Under the pieces are notes generated by a model, which was not told the DNA's origin, did not search any database, and saw only the letters and a program-made list of their open reading frames with translations. Source: Dipteris shenzhenensis (lineage: Eukaryota > Polypodiophyta > Polypodiopsida > Gleicheniales). From it: 64,000 nucleotides of DNA. Both the position numbers and the translations under genes were made by a program. Location: NCBI GenBank assembly GCA_047967505.1, contig CM106540.1. The stretch is one strand, 5' to 3'. Positions 11,471 to 23,125 of the stretch are shown piece by piece (the stretch's first letter is position 1; each line of letters starts with the position of its first letter).

Positions 11471-11714
11471 CCCAAGTGGTGGTGGGCGGGTGGAGCAAGT
11501 GGTATGAGGGAAAGCGTGAAGGGGAGCCTTGTGTAGTGAGCAGGTGATCAGAGCAGCGCGGTCCTTTAATAGGGGTATGAAGTCAATATAAGTGAGAAGT
11601 GTGTACAGACAGCCTGAGTAAATAGGTGAGAGATCGCGGTCGAAGCGTATATCTCATGACAAGTGGAGTAAGCAATTTGTGGGGTGGAAGGTGCAGTGCA
11701 AAGGGGAGTGGAAA

Positions 11715-11717
<3 letters not shown>

Positions 11718-11791
<74 letters not shown>
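11718..11791. repeat. (GA)n microsatellite
   Basis: About 74 bases of pure GA dinucleotide. Open frames across it on either strand are consequences of the repeat. Confidence 0.97.
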
Positions 11792-11797
<6 letters not shown>

Positions 11798-11829
11798 GAG
11801 GGGGGGGATTGACATTCTGCAAGTGAATC

Positions 11830-13900
11830 TTTATGCGATTTTGTGAGTTTTAAATGTATATTCTTTATAGCTCATGGCATGCCATCGGAACTTACACTGG
11901 GAAAAAATTTACCGCAAGTATTAGGTCTTTACATTCCACTCATGAGCATAGAAAATCATTGCTCAAGTTTCTAGTTTCCATGTAGCTAAAAAAAGCCACA
12001 AAAAAGATAACCACATTCATTCCAAACTAGTAGAATTCAAGAAAAGCAACTTCATTGATTTTAAATTTCAAAGACTTAGCATTAACTATGTATTCCCTAA
12101 AAAGCATGAAGGAACAACTTTTCATGTATCCAAGTGAAGCCATCCACTCTCTCTTCTACTATTAAAGAGAAAAAACACCCCTTCAATATGATCACATATT
12201 CCAAAATTGAAACACATAACATCTTGACTAAGCAAGGGTTTTCATGGAGCTACAAATAGTTCCAATAGCATATGCCAAACAACTAGATAAACTCATGGAT
12301 GGCTAAGGATACTAAAGAATTCAGTCACTACAACTCATGGTTAGTGAATGCACATGTATGTATCAAGAGCCGCCACACCCAGGTAGCATAAGTACATGTA
12401 GCATGCTAAGGGTTCAGTCGACATATCAATTTGTGCATAATCCAATTCTAGTAGGTAACCACCTTTATTGAGTTTGCCAACCTCAACTTGACTCAAAGCA
12501 AATATCATGTGGGGGGGGGAACCAAGAGTTGGTAGGAGAGGGATTGAAATTACAAGGGCATATGAAGCAAAGTTTGTCTTTGAATTGTTTCAAAAAAATG
12601 AGGTAGTAATCAGCCACAATAGGACAATGAGGTAGCCATAAAAAATTTGCATGCAAGATTAGTTGATTGTCCTTACAAATACAAGACACACCCCACACAA
12701 CGCAGCCCAAGATGCCCTCACCCACCCACCTACCACCACCTTGCTGCCCCCATCAGGCATCACCCTTAGTAGTAGTTCTTACTTATATCCACTTGCATTC
12801 TTCTTCTTTTGATTCTTACAATGCAAATCCCCTCTCCTTGCTCAACATCCCAGCTGCTTATTACTTATATCAACTTGTGTTCTTCGTCTTATTATTAAGA
12901 TTACAACAAATATCCCTCCCACACTCAATTCTTAGTCAATCGCACGGCTTGAATGAACCCTACATTCATGCTTTGTCCATTTTTTCAACATCCATATGGC
13001 CTCATCTTACTTAAAAGAATGTCTTGCAATAAATCTCACATAACTTACTAGCCTTGGTGCCCATTTTAGATTGCTTTAGAGCATGTCACATGAGAGCATC
13101 GTTGGAAATTTGGTAAGATTGTAATGTAAGTGTCAATTATATTTCTACTTTAATTTTAAAAAAATCTTCAATAATTATTGCATGTTGTATTTGAAAAGAG
13201 GTTGGTTCTCATGACTTTTTATATTGTTATGTGATGGATTGCTTGTGTCATATTGACATAAAATAGAATTGATGTGCAACACAGTTGGTCCGATTTTTCC
13301 TCTGGCTTTTGTAATAGGCCAAAATTTATTTATAGTACATTTTCTTTTATGCTAATTTTGTTTCTGAAATAGAAATAAATATAGTTCATGTTAAAGGCAA
13401 ATATTGTGGAGCATGATTGTTATCTAGTTCTCAACCACATTATGAAAAAGCATTGGTTGCATGTGTTAGTACTATGTCCTTTGCCAAAATATATTTGAAT
13501 ACTTTGTATCTTGCTCATGAGAAGAAAGCAAAGTTCTTTATACCTAAAGAAGAAACATCTCCAACTAGGTTCACTCTTAGAAAACAAGGAGATCACATTT
13601 TTGAAAGAAAGCTATCAAGAAATGCTTCTCCTACGCAACCCAATTCGAAAAGGGAATCGGTTTGCTTAGTGAATTGGATCTTCTATTTTATTCAAGTGGC
13701 ATTTTGTAAGGTCTTCTTAATCTTGAATTTGGCCCAAGGATTCCTATAAAGTGATCGAGAGACTATGGAGGGAAAGAGGATGTCATATAGGTAGCACAAA
13801 TGTTGCCACATCAATAGCATGGTCTGTGCTTCTTCTATTTATGAATCTAGGAGGGGGTTTTATAGGTCCCCATCATCTATAGGCTAAAGTAGACCCCTTT
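11830..13900. other. gene-free stretch, nothing recognised
   Basis: AT-rich unique-looking DNA with short unsupported ORFs. The 110-codon ORF at 13417-13749 has no recognisable domain and its composition does not differ from the surroundings. I see no repeat or element boundary here. Confidence 0.5.
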
Positions 13901-14319
13901 AGGTCCCGAAATAGGCCACCGACCACATGTTAGAACTGTGGCACAAAATAGAGCAACTCACCTATGGTTTCTGTTCCGCCCAGAGCCATCCAGGATCATC
14001 TAGGGCTCCAAACAAGCCCCACAACTCGAGAGTGGGCTGCCCTGGGAAATGCTCCATCTACCCTCAGTGCGGTCAGTCATGGGATGCCTTCTCGCACTTG
14101 CATGTAGCCTAGTTGGCAGTGTGCCAACTCTATCTGAAGACATCTAGCCATCAGGCCACACATGGCCCCCATCTGGTGTTCAAACCAAGACCTACCAGAT
14201 AGCCGAGCTACTCAAATGCCTTCTCCTCATATGGGGAGCGTATAAGTAGAGTTAGCTGGTTCCTGCGTAGTTACATGAGAGTGGAGCATTGATATCTAAC
14301 ACCCCACCTCAATGTCCAC

Positions 14320-14800
14320 CCGCAAGTGAACTTACTTTTTCGAGCCAATGCCAAGTTAATGAAGATGCCTCTCCAGCAAATCTCTTCCAAGAGCCTTCGT
14401 GAAGATGTTCGCAGCATTCTCTGTAGTTGGACAGTACACCAAGTTGACCTCTCCATCCATGATGAGCTCGCGTACAAAGTGATATTGAATCTCAATGTGT
14501 TTTGTGCGAGCGTGGAACATAGGGTTCTTTGCAATCGCCATGCAACTTTGATTGTCACATGATAACTGCGTAGGCTTGTTCTACACTGCACCCATGTCCC
14601 CCAAAATCCTCCTCAACCACACTACCTCACAAGAAGCAAAACATGCTGATTTGTACTCAGCCTCGGTAGAAGAAAGAGCAACTATAGGTTGCTTCTTGCT
14701 GACCCATGACACAGCTCAGATCCAAGTGAGAAACAGTAACCTGTCACTGATCTCCTGTTGTCCATGTCTCCTGCCCAATCTGAGTCACAGAATCCAGTCA
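14320..14800 (-). pseudogene. copia B RNase H remnant
   Basis: Blocks: LTGFCDSDWAGDMDNRRSVT and GYCFSLGS at the end of the RT ORF, then, across frame breaks, SALSSTEAEY-like sequence near 14640-14670 and QSCMAIAKNPMFHARTKHIE, then IQYHFVRELIMDGEVNLVYC. It ends IFTKALGRDLLERHLH, the standard C-terminus. Two or more frameshifts separate the pieces. Confidence 0.8.
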
Positions 14801-15880
14801 AGGTGTTGCCCTTGGTATAGGTGATGCCATAATTATGTGTGCCTTTGATGTATTTCAGCACCCGCATCCCTGCCCTCCAATGGTTCTCCCGGGGCTTATT
14901 GGAAAACCTGCTTAGTACACCAGTCGCAAAGTTGATGTCCGATTGCATGTTGCACAAGTAAATCAAACTACCCATAAGCCTTCTGTACTTTGCTTCGTCC
15001 ACCAGTGGTGATGAATCCTCGTTTGAGAGCTTCACATCAACCTCCATAGGGGTGCCAACTATCTTGCACTCAGCCATGCCAAATGCCTTCAATATCTCTC
15101 CAGCATACTTCAGCTATGAGATGAAGATTTGTTTTGGCTCTTGCCAAACTTCAATCCCCAAACAGAAATGCATCAGTCTGAGGTCTGTCATTTCAAACTC
15201 TCTTCCTAGCAAATGCTTTGTCTGCGAGATCTTCTCTTCATGGTTCCCTGTTATGACAAGGTCGTCCACATAAAGGACCACGATCATACACCCGCCTCCT
15301 TCTCTGAAGATATACAAATTTGCATCAGATGGGCTCCTCCTGAACCCGTTTTTGCAGAAAGTAGGCATCAATCCACTGGTACCACGTTTGTGGGGCCTGT
15401 TTCAGCTCGTAAAGTGCCTTCTTCAGTTTACAAACTTTACCTCTGAACCGGGGATCACAAAACTTGGTGGTTGTTCCACGTATACCTCCTCCTTGAGATT
15501 GCCATTCAGAAAGGCAGATTTTACATCCATCTGAAACATGGGCCAACTTCCCTGGGCTGCTAAAGCCAAAACACTGCGAATGGTGGTTAGTCGAGCTGTG
15601 GGAGAAAAGTATCCTGATAATCAAAACCATGTACCTGTGCGAATCCTTTTGCCACAAGCCGAGCCTTGTACTTATCTATCCTGATAATCAAAACCATGTA
15701 CCTGTGTGAATCCTTTTGCCACGAGTCGAGCCTTGTACTTATCCAACATGCCATCGAACTTGTACTTGGTCTTGTACACCCACTTGGTGCCAATTACCTT
15801 GCATTTTGGTGGTCGATCCACACAGTCCCAAGTGTTGTTCTTCATTATGGAGCCATACTCCGACTGCATAGCCTCCATCC
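14682..15880 (-). pseudogene. copia B reverse transcriptase remnant
   Basis: Blocks in order on the - strand: NNTWDCVDRPPKCKVIGTKW, DKYKARLVAKGFTQVHGFDY, LKKALYELKQAPQTWYQWID, then VVLYVDDLVITGNHEEKI with an intact YVDD box, MTDLRLMHFCLGIEVWQEPK and CKIVGTPMEVDVKLSNEDSS. The thumb and connection follow with YRRLMGSLIYLCNMQSDINF. The reading is broken by a 67-bp tandem duplication (15611-15744), which repeats the KARLVAKGF block and shifts the frame, and by further frameshifts. This is a different copia family from element A. Confidence 0.85.
15611..15744. repeat. 67-bp tandem duplication inside copia B RT
   Basis: Units 15611-15677 and 15678-15744 begin ATCCTGATAATCAAAACCAT and differ at about three bases. 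Because 67 is not a multiple of three, it shifts the reading frame and duplicates the KARLVAKGF motif. Confidence 0.93.
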
Positions 15881-15905
15881 ACCTATCATCACCCTATGCC
15901 TCTTT

Positions 15906-18008
15906 GCTCCTCTAATCTCTTGGACCGGTGGTGTTCGGATGGTTCCTCCTCAATGGCCAATGATGATGTGGCATTGTGCCTAGCAAGAGGTGTGTCTGTG
16001 GAGCAGTGTGCTGAGGTGGCACTTGGGTGCACATGCAAAATGCCAAGTGTGCCAAGCAGGAGGTCAGTGTGCCATGTGGTAGTGATGAGGAGGCAATTGA
16101 CTGTTGACTGGTCAAAGTGATGACATGGCACTTTTACTTGGATTTGTTGACCTAGCAAATGAGGTGACAGATGATGATGTCAGCAAATCTGATGTGGCAG
16201 ATGATGATGTCAGTAAATCTGATGTGGCAGATGACATGGCAACTAACATGGAGGATGATGTGGCAAGTGTGACTGGGTGGCAGTTGATTGGTCAATGATG
16301 ACATGGCTGATGATGATAAGGCCAGATGATGTAGACTATTGAGGTGTCCTAATGTGGATAAGGCTGCCATGTGGCAGTTTGTTGATCACACCTTGGCTAA
16401 CCTACACTGGGTTAGGTGAACCGGTTAACTCATACCTGGGTTGGATTGACCAACCTTATCCAAACCCTTTGAGGTGTGGTTGTGGTGAGGATGAGATGAG
16501 ATTCCATGTGCCTCTGCATGGGCAGCCGAAATCTTGTAGATTTTGACAAAATCTTGAAGATTCCATCTGCTTCAACGTTTCCTTGTGGTCGATGCTAGAG
16601 GCGTTGTGTGGCTGGTGGGGTTTGTATATTGCAGATTTGCAATCGCACCTTGCTTTGCTTTACTGGAAGGAGTCTTAGAGGCATTGGAGTCGTTGGAAGA
16701 CAATGCGTTAGTGATGTTGCTAATTGTTGGCCAGTCGGGATTGAAGGTGTAGGAGGCACTAGGCTGTGGAAGCCCAAGTGCCTCCTGCACTGGGAGCGTT
16801 GATGGGAGCGGAGCCTTTGGAGCTTGGAGCATCACTTGAGGGCAATGTAGAATCTTTTGGCGAGGTGGAGTGGCATAGGATCTTGGCTCTAGGAGCCTCT
16901 ACATTGCTACAGTAGTCAAGTGCTGGCCATGAGTGTTAGTGTTGGCCATGAGTCATAGAGGCGGTTGAGCATAGAGCTAAGGAGAAGCCTGTGCTACTAT
17001 AGAATCGACACTGAAGCTAGAGTCGTGAAAGGAATTGTGTGACACAGGACGTGAGGTAGGCTTTGGAGCCTCCAGGATGGTGTTGAGGAGCCACAGGACG
17101 TTAGCCAATGGAGACTAGTCGATGTCATCTTATGTTGTAGTAGAGCTGGGAATAGCGTTTGTAGGTCGTTGCGTAGTAGCCATTTATGGTCACCTTGGAG
17201 ATGGAGCCTTTGTGCATGAACAAGCCTTGGTCGTCGTCTGTGTTGGAGAAGCCTTGCTACATTGAAGACTTGCATGCACTTGTTGCCTTGATGCTTTTGC
17301 ATCAGTGGAGTAGCCTGATGGTCATTGGAGCAAGTGTTGGACTGTGGGCTACTTTTAAGGTCGCTCGTCGCTACTGCAGAGGCTGGCCTTGGATGCGCCT
17401 TGGTACACGGCTGCAGATGCGCCTTGGTACTATGGAGAAGGCTTGCTTGGGCTATAGAGGTTAGATGCACTAAGGAGTCGCATGCATGGAGCATTGCAAT
17501 AGAAGCCTTTGGTCACCGGTAGTAGATGCACTTGGAGCGCTACCTTTGGAGCAGGCTTTCGATGGAGAAGCTACTCTGTCATTCATGGTTGTGCTTAGGA
17601 GATGAAGATCTAAGAACCAAGAACTACAATGGAGGCATCCTCAAAGCATCTCTCTCTTTCGATTTCTCATAGAGAATAGACTCTCTCCCTCTCTCAAATA
17701 ATATGAAATGCAACTCTTTCTCTCTCACAACAACAAGATCTCTCAATCTCTCTCTCTCTCACAATCTTTCAACGGAAGAGATGTATCTCAGATCTCTTAA
17801 ATCTCTCTTTCTCTTGATGAACTAAGAATTGAAGAATATTAACAGAAACCTTTCAATCTCACAAGGATGGAAATATCACTCAAATGGATGGAATTTTCTC
17901 TATCACTCTATGGAAGTGAAAGGATGGAAACACTCGATCTCTCTCAATCTCTCTCGCACTCTCAAGGATCACAATGCCTCAGCGAAAGGCAAGGGAGATC
18001 TGATACCA
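15906..18008 (-). mobile_element. leader of a second family-A copia element, with primer-binding site
   Basis: On the - strand, from 18008: TGGTATCAGATC directly after the LTR, the plant copia primer-binding site complementary to initiator-Met tRNA. Then come GAGA-rich sequence (17640-17990), a C-rich stretch of CTCCAA-type words (16570-17600), an AAGATTTTGTCAAAATCT dyad (about 16537-16560), and a zone of TGCCACATCA and TGACATGGC-type repeats (15950-16400). This order mirrors 1-1800 in element A. The leader stops within about 70 bp of the RT of copia B, so gag, protease and integrase are missing. Short ORFs here are not supported. Confidence 0.7.
16165..16262. repeat. short tandem repeats GATGTGGCAGATGATGATG
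   Basis: Within the leader, units of about 30 bp (GATGATGTCAGCAAATCT, then GATGTGGCAGAT) occur two to three times, the clearest local tandem expansion in the CCACATCA zone. Confidence 0.75.
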
Positions 18009-18256
18009 TGACAAAATATGAAGAGGGGAGAGGAGAAGAGTGGAGATGAGGAGAGAGGGCACAGCTTGAGAGCACACCACAAATGATTAACTGTACACTA
18101 GATTTAGTTGAAAATGTAGAATATATACAAACCCTTTTAGGAGGGCATCTAACCCTTTCCTTTATAGCACTCTATTGGGTTAGTGCTACGCACATATGAT
18201 CACATGATGGTGCTATGCACACATGATCACATGATGTTGAGCGTGAACTCTCAACA
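18009..18256 (-). repeat. 5' LTR of the family-A copia fragment (248 bp)
   Basis: On the - strand it begins TGTTGAGAGTTCACGCTCAA and ends ATTTTGTCA, followed directly by the primer-binding site. It matches 8448-8678 over nearly its whole length, with an extra CATCATGTGATCAT-type duplication near its start. It contains TGCTATAAAGGAAA, a probable TATA box, at about 18155-18168. The outer edge abuts CACTA transposase coding sequence at 18257. No target-site duplication can be found because the other end is missing. Confidence 0.85.
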
Positions 18257-18257
18257 C

Positions 18258-18790
18258 AATATCCCGCCATAGCGAACAATAAAGAAGGGACACCTCATGC
18301 TTGCCCTACTTGTGCCAAGGAAGTACAAGGCCAAAAATATGGACATGTACATGGCACCCTTGATTAAGGAGCTGTAGACCCTATGGAAGGGCATACGTGT
18401 CTTTGATATTTCTAGAGCCCCAAGGCAAGCCGCAGACATGTGCATCAGGGAAATTTCGATGTGGACCATGCATGACTGTCCAGGATTTGGGGAGTACGCA
18501 GGTACATGATTTTGCATGCCTATTGATACCTTTATGATTCTATTGTGGTGTGATATATGCATGTCTAATGACCTATGTGTCCATGCATATATGTAGGACA
18601 TAAAACACAAGGGTACCATGCTTTTCCTATTTGTGGCCCTTGTTGAATGTGTGATACTCCAAACATATGAGGAGGATGGTTTATGAAGGTTATGCTCAAT
18701 AACCAGAGCCTCCACCACATGGGTTTTGCACAAGTGAGGGTACAATGTCACTCAGAGACAATTCCCATGACATCCAAACAAGCTTTTATA
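18258..18790 (+). pseudogene. CACTA (En/Spm) transposase TNP2-domain relic with an intron
   Basis: Frame from 18258 reads NIPP, stop, RTIKKGHLMLALLVPRKYKA, then KNMDMYMAPLIKEL, stop, TLWKGIRVFDISRAPRQAAD and REISMWTMHDCPGFGEYAG. This follows the TNP2 pattern (LPPW, LLIPGP, DIDVYLQPLIEEL, WTINDFPAYG). At 18502 the domain stops at a GT and resumes after an AG at 18596, giving a plausible 95-nt intron; the following exon reads SKHMRRMVYEGYAQ-like sequence, also typical. The transposase would cut CACTA ends. The N-terminal part was removed by the LTR insertion on its left. Two in-frame stops show it is dead. Confidence 0.75.
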
Positions 18791-19906
18791 CGCTCAAATT
18801 ATGGCACCAAATAGTTTGGAAAAACGAGCAAAAATTTCCTAGCTACATAAATATGAGAACAACTAGAGACATGCGTGGTCCTAGTATCCGATCACTAAAA
18901 GTTCTCTAGAGCTCTTGCAACTAATCAGAGCACACGTGATAAAAGTTTACAAACAAAGTACAATGAAAGGATCACATTTAAATAAATAAGGTGTCTTAAT
19001 GAAAATAGTGACGTAGGCTTGCCTTAAATCAGATAAGGTATATGAAAGACTGGAAAAAGTATGCTTGCATATGAAAAGCTAACGGTAGAAAACCATGCAC
19101 TATTGAGCACTTGTAGTAGCTTCTGTAGTTTCCATCAAGTGAAATTTAAATCTAACAATATGTTGACCAATACAACTTACTCTTGCTCTGTTCTATCCCC
19201 CAGTGCCTGTCCCTCCTCTTTAGGACTTGCATCCTTCTGTTTAAATCGTGCAAGATCATCTCAACTATGATCAAGCATTTTGTTGCACTCTTCTCAAAAT
19301 TGTTATCCAACAAAGATTATGGCATTGGTTGCCAATCCCTCGCATAGATCCCAAGGGAGTATCCATGAATTTGTCGTGCAGATGGAGAAGGTGTGGCTGA
19401 TTTCCAAGATGGTTTTTCATTCACCCTAGGGAGACAATTGTTTCTCAACATGCTAGCAATAGCGATAGCTACACGGTTGTTCTTTGTTTTCAAAAAATCT
19501 GACAAATCGCCTTCTGATAGCCATGGAATTGGCAGGATTAAATTGGACAGAAAAAACACTACTTTTTGAAAGGCATCTTTTTATATGTTTAGCTTTTTGG
19601 ATCAAATACAATCTAAGGTCCAAAGTTTGACTAGTGGTTCAATATTAGCACGAATAGATTCAAATTGGTCTAGGCTGGTCATGTAAACATCATCTTCAAT
19701 TAAAGATTCCTACCACATGTACCTCCCACCCCACACCCCTCATTCCAAAAGAAACTTCCTACACAAGCCGTTGTGAGGGATTCAACCACTCCCTTGTTGC
19801 CCTTGCTCTAGGCCCCAGTTGTTGTCTACACTCAATCTAAAGGCCATCAGCTCCATGACTTGTGCTCCTTACACTCATGCCCTTTATCATGACCTATAAA
19901 CAATGT
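18791..19906. other. unassigned stretch between the CACTA relic and LTR R
   Basis: No domain-bearing ORF. It may contain the decayed remainder of the CACTA element, but no motif could be read. The 80-codon ORF at 19317-19559 (-) is unsupported. Confidence 0.4.
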
Positions 19907-20630
19907 TGTGTGGTCTCGACGGTGACTCACGTGTGGTGGGGATGATGTCGATGGAGCCTCCACTCCAAGATACTCCTTGTGAGAGCAATGCAAGACAGGA
20001 GCCATCTGCATGTGTCACTCAAGTGGCCTCTGGATTGTTGCAATGTGTTTCCACAAGAGAAAGAGGGAAGGGGGAGAGGGGAGAAGAGAGGGGAGAAGGG
20101 AGGGAGAAGGAGAAGGGAAGAGGAGAGTGAAGGGCGGGTGACAAACACAAGGGCACTATGATAGAAACAAGGAACACCCAAAACACTCTTGGAAGAGAAG
20201 AGGGAGATTGTATTCAAACTTGTGCAAACAACAATGAAAACCAAAGTCGACCCTTTGGCCTTTTATACATGTCACCTTTTGAAAGTAGGGCCAACCCTTT
20301 TCCTTCTAACACTCTCCCTCTCTTTACATAAAAGGGCTCTTGGGCCTGTAGTGTGCCAAGGCATATTGCTATTCTTTCCATCTCTCCCTACTAGCAGAAA
20401 TAGCACTTGTGTTAACCATATAAGAGGGCTTGGGACCAAGCCTAGCATTAGGAGGTGTTCCTAACCGGATCCCAAATAGTGCTTGTGTTAGCCTCATGCC
20501 TCTAAGCCCAAAGCTATTTGGGGTTCAAACCCCCTATAGGAGGCTCAAAACCTAAAGTGGCGAGGCTTAACTCCCATGAAACACATAACTGTAGCTTGCA
20601 GCTGGAACCTACAACCTGTGAGCTGGAATC

Positions 20631-20803
20631 TGAGAGTGCTTTCAATGGAAGCAAGAACGGAAGAAGGAGAGAGAGAGAGACAGAGAGCCACACAAGTTTT
20701 GGTGGGTGCAGAACCACCCTAATCTTCTTTTTCATTCATTTATATATGTGTTTGAGTATTGTACATAATCGGGGTTAAGGCACAGTGACCTTTAACCCCC
20801 ACA
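20631..20803 (-). repeat. 3' LTR of copia C
   Basis: 173 bp; on the + strand begins TGAGAGTGCT and ends CCCCCACA. Includes a (GA)n run and TTATATATGTG (near 20740), a likely TATA region in either copy. The polypurine tract lies just inside it at 20805-20818. Confidence 0.93.
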
Positions 20804-20856
20804 ACCTCCCACTTAAAGGACAATGTGCCTTTAAGGGAGAACAACCAGTGAGCATA

Positions 20857-21200
20857 CTATCCAATGCCCATCAATACACGACAATACTCAAACCGCTGGC
20901 TAGGTAGACTCTTCGTCAGCATATCTGCAGGGTTATCATCTGTATGAACCTTGACAAGCTCTATGCGCTTGTCCTCAAGTACCTCCCTGATGAAATGGTA
21001 CCTGACCTCAATGTGTTTGGTCTTTGCATGAAAGACCGGATTTCGTGCTAGCTGAATAGCACTCATGGAATCACTATGCAATGTCGGTACACCTGTATGA
21101 ATCCCCAAATCTCCCACTAGCCGATCAAGCCATATAGCCTCCTTGCAACCCTCTGTGGCTGCAACACATACTCAGCCTCTGTGGTAGACAAAGCAACGCA
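20857..21200 (-). pseudogene. copia C RNase H C-terminal part
   Basis: After the stop near 21202 and a frameshift near 21165, RNase H resumes with LHSDSMSAIQLARNPVFHAK, TKHIEVRYHFIREVLEDKRI and ends MLTKSLPSQRFEYCRVLMGI. The polypurine tract and 3' LTR follow within about 40 bp. Confidence 0.9.
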
Positions 21201-21203
21201 CTT

Positions 21204-22619
21204 CTATGCGCAAGACATCCACGACACTGCACCACCTGCAAAGGTGAACACATAACCAGAAGTGGATCTCCTACTATCCACATGCCCTGCATAGTCTGAA
21301 TCTGTGTACCCAAGTACACGCATGTCTCCTTTACCAAAGCAAATGCACATCTCCTTGGTACCCTTCATGTACCTCATGATGCACTTAACTGCCTCCCAAT
21401 GCCTCTTTCTTGGATTAGCCATATACCTGCTAACAACTCCCACTGCAAATGCAATGTTTGGTCTAGTAGCTATCATAGCATACATAAGACTCCCAACCGC
21501 TGATGCATAAGGAACCTTAGCCATCATGGCCCTCTCCTCTTCTGATTTGGGACTATCTGTATGACTCAGTTTCACATATGGAGGCAATGGAGTACTCACT
21601 GCCTTCCCCCCCTCCATATTGAAATGCTGCAATACTTTTGTAACATACTCTTTTTGTGAAAGCCAAAGGAGTTTCCTACTCCGATCACACGTGATGCGCA
21701 TACCAAGAATATGACCTGCAAGTCCCAAATCCTTCATATCAAAGGCCTCATGCAACTTGGCCTTTAATGCATCTAGCTCATAAGTATTCTTGCTAGCCAA
21801 TAGCATATCATCCACATATAGTGCCAGGATTATCAGGCTATTATCCTTAGCCCTTTTAGTGTAGAGGCAGTGATCAATTTCACTCCTTCTAAAACCCTGG
21901 GATCGAATGAAAGCATCAAACTTCTGATACCATTCTCTAGGCGCTTGCTTAAGACCATAGAGACTCTTCTTCAGCTTGCAAACTAAATCCTCTTTGCCCT
22001 TTTCTTCAAAGCCTTCCGGCTGCACCATGTAAATTTCCTCATGCAAATCCCCATGCAAGAAAGCTGTCTTGACATCCATTTGCATAAGCTCCATATCCTC
22101 TGTTGCCACTAGTCCAAGCATGCATCTAAGTGTGGTCATTTTCACAACCGGAGAGAATATCTCATCAAAGTCCACACCCTTCTCTCGCTTGAACCCTTTA
22201 GCAACCAAACGGGCCTTGTACCTAGGCACATCATCACCTGCGACCTTCATTTTGTAGACCCATTTACATGGCAATGCTTTCTTTCCATGTGGCAAAGAAA
22301 CCAAGTCCCAAGTCTTATTCTTCATAAGTGAACTCATTTCTGATTGCATAGCATACTCCCACTTGCGTTGATCCTCATGCATCATAGCCTCTTTGTAGCA
22401 AGAAGGCTCCCCGCAATCAGTAAGCATCACATAGTCTACCCCTGGAACAAACCTATCAGGCGGTCTAGACACTCTAGATGATCTTCTCAAGGGCATTTCA
22501 GCTTGCTGTCCCACTTGCATATCAGCCACATTTGGCTCATCATTTCCACCAATAGATGATCCATCATCTACCCTTGATTGTATACCTGTGGGAGTACTTG
22601 GTGGTACCATTTCTTGCAC
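21204..22619 (-). pseudogene. copia C reverse transcriptase and RNase H ORF
   Basis: 471 open codons. Residues 1-70 form the variable linker (RRSSRVSRPPDRFVPGVDYV). RT follows: EDQRKWEYAMQSEMSSLMKN, RYKARLVAKGFKREKGVDFD, DVKTAFLHGDLHEEIYMVQP, LKKSLYGLKQAPREWYQKFD and ALYVDDMLLASKN with an intact YVDD. RNase H begins LGYTDSDYAGHVDSRRSTSG with its first Asp. A stop codon (CA-stop-KC) near 21202 interrupts SWMSCAQKCVALSTTEAEY. All RT catalytic residues seen are intact. Confidence 0.92.
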
Positions 22620-23125
22620 ATTTGGTGCATGGACAGCTTGCTATCTATCAACATAGCAGGTGGATTCACATCCTGGAAAGTGATTCTCCTCATTTCCACA
22701 TCCGTCATGGGTGCCTTATGCATCTTCTTCTCATTGAAGACCACATCATGGCTGCGTATGATCTTCTTTGCTTCTGGATCCCAGAGACGATAGCCCATCT
22801 CTCCACTTTCACCATAACCTAGAAAGATGCATTTCCTAGACTTAGGATCTAGCTTCTTTCGAAGCTCTTTTGGCACATGTGCATATGCCTCACACCCAAA
22901 TATACGCAAATGAGAGTAAGAGGGCTTCTTTCCACTCCATGCCTCTTCAGGAATACCACCATCCAAACTCTTACTAGGTGATCTATTGATCACATGCACT
23001 GCAGTCTTCATTGCCTCAGCCCAAAAACCACCAGAAAGACTTGCATTGGAAAGCATGCATTGCAACCTTTCTTGAATGGTACGGTTCATCTTTTCTGCAA
23101 CTGGATTTTGCTTTGGAGTCGAGGG
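22590..23125 (-). pseudogene. copia C integrase C-terminal part
   Basis: Continues integrase in a shifted frame: EKMNRTIQERLQCMLSNASL carries the third catalytic Glu, then FWAEAMKTAVHVINRSPSKS, HLRIFGCEAYAHVPKELRKK and KCIFLGYGESGEMGYRLWDP. A second frame break near 22615 separates it from the RT ORF. The preceding open frame overlaps by only a few codons. Confidence 0.88.

Larger units (their letters stand above)
14302..15905 (-). mobile_element. 3' half of a copia element (B), RT and RNase H only
   Basis: Read on the - strand. RT begins MEAMQSEYGSIMKNNTWDCV near 15878 and RNase H ends near 14340 with ENAANIFTKALGRDLLERHL. A polypurine tract GAGGTGGGG is followed by TGTTAGATATC, a probable 3' LTR start, at 14301. 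No gag, protease or integrase lies upstream; instead the sequence runs straight into the leader of family A. The putative 3' LTR start does not resemble the LTR at 18009-18256. The whole 14302-18256 block is therefore a composite of two families. Confidence 0.75.

Noticed and set aside
13417-13749. 110-codon ORF as a candidate gene.
   Set aside because: No recognisable domain, AT-rich composition equal to its flanks, and no supporting promoter or repeat context.
14100-14190. Possible tRNA-derived SINE or tRNA gene: TAGCCTAGTTGGC resembles an A box and GTTCAAACC a B box on the + strand.
   Set aside because: The boxes are about 70 bp apart, no cloverleaf can be folded by eye, and no poly(A) or target duplication is visible.
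18251-18751. 166-codon ORF on the - strand.
   Set aside because: It is the antisense shadow of the CACTA TNP2 relic on the + strand, whose motifs are recognisable.
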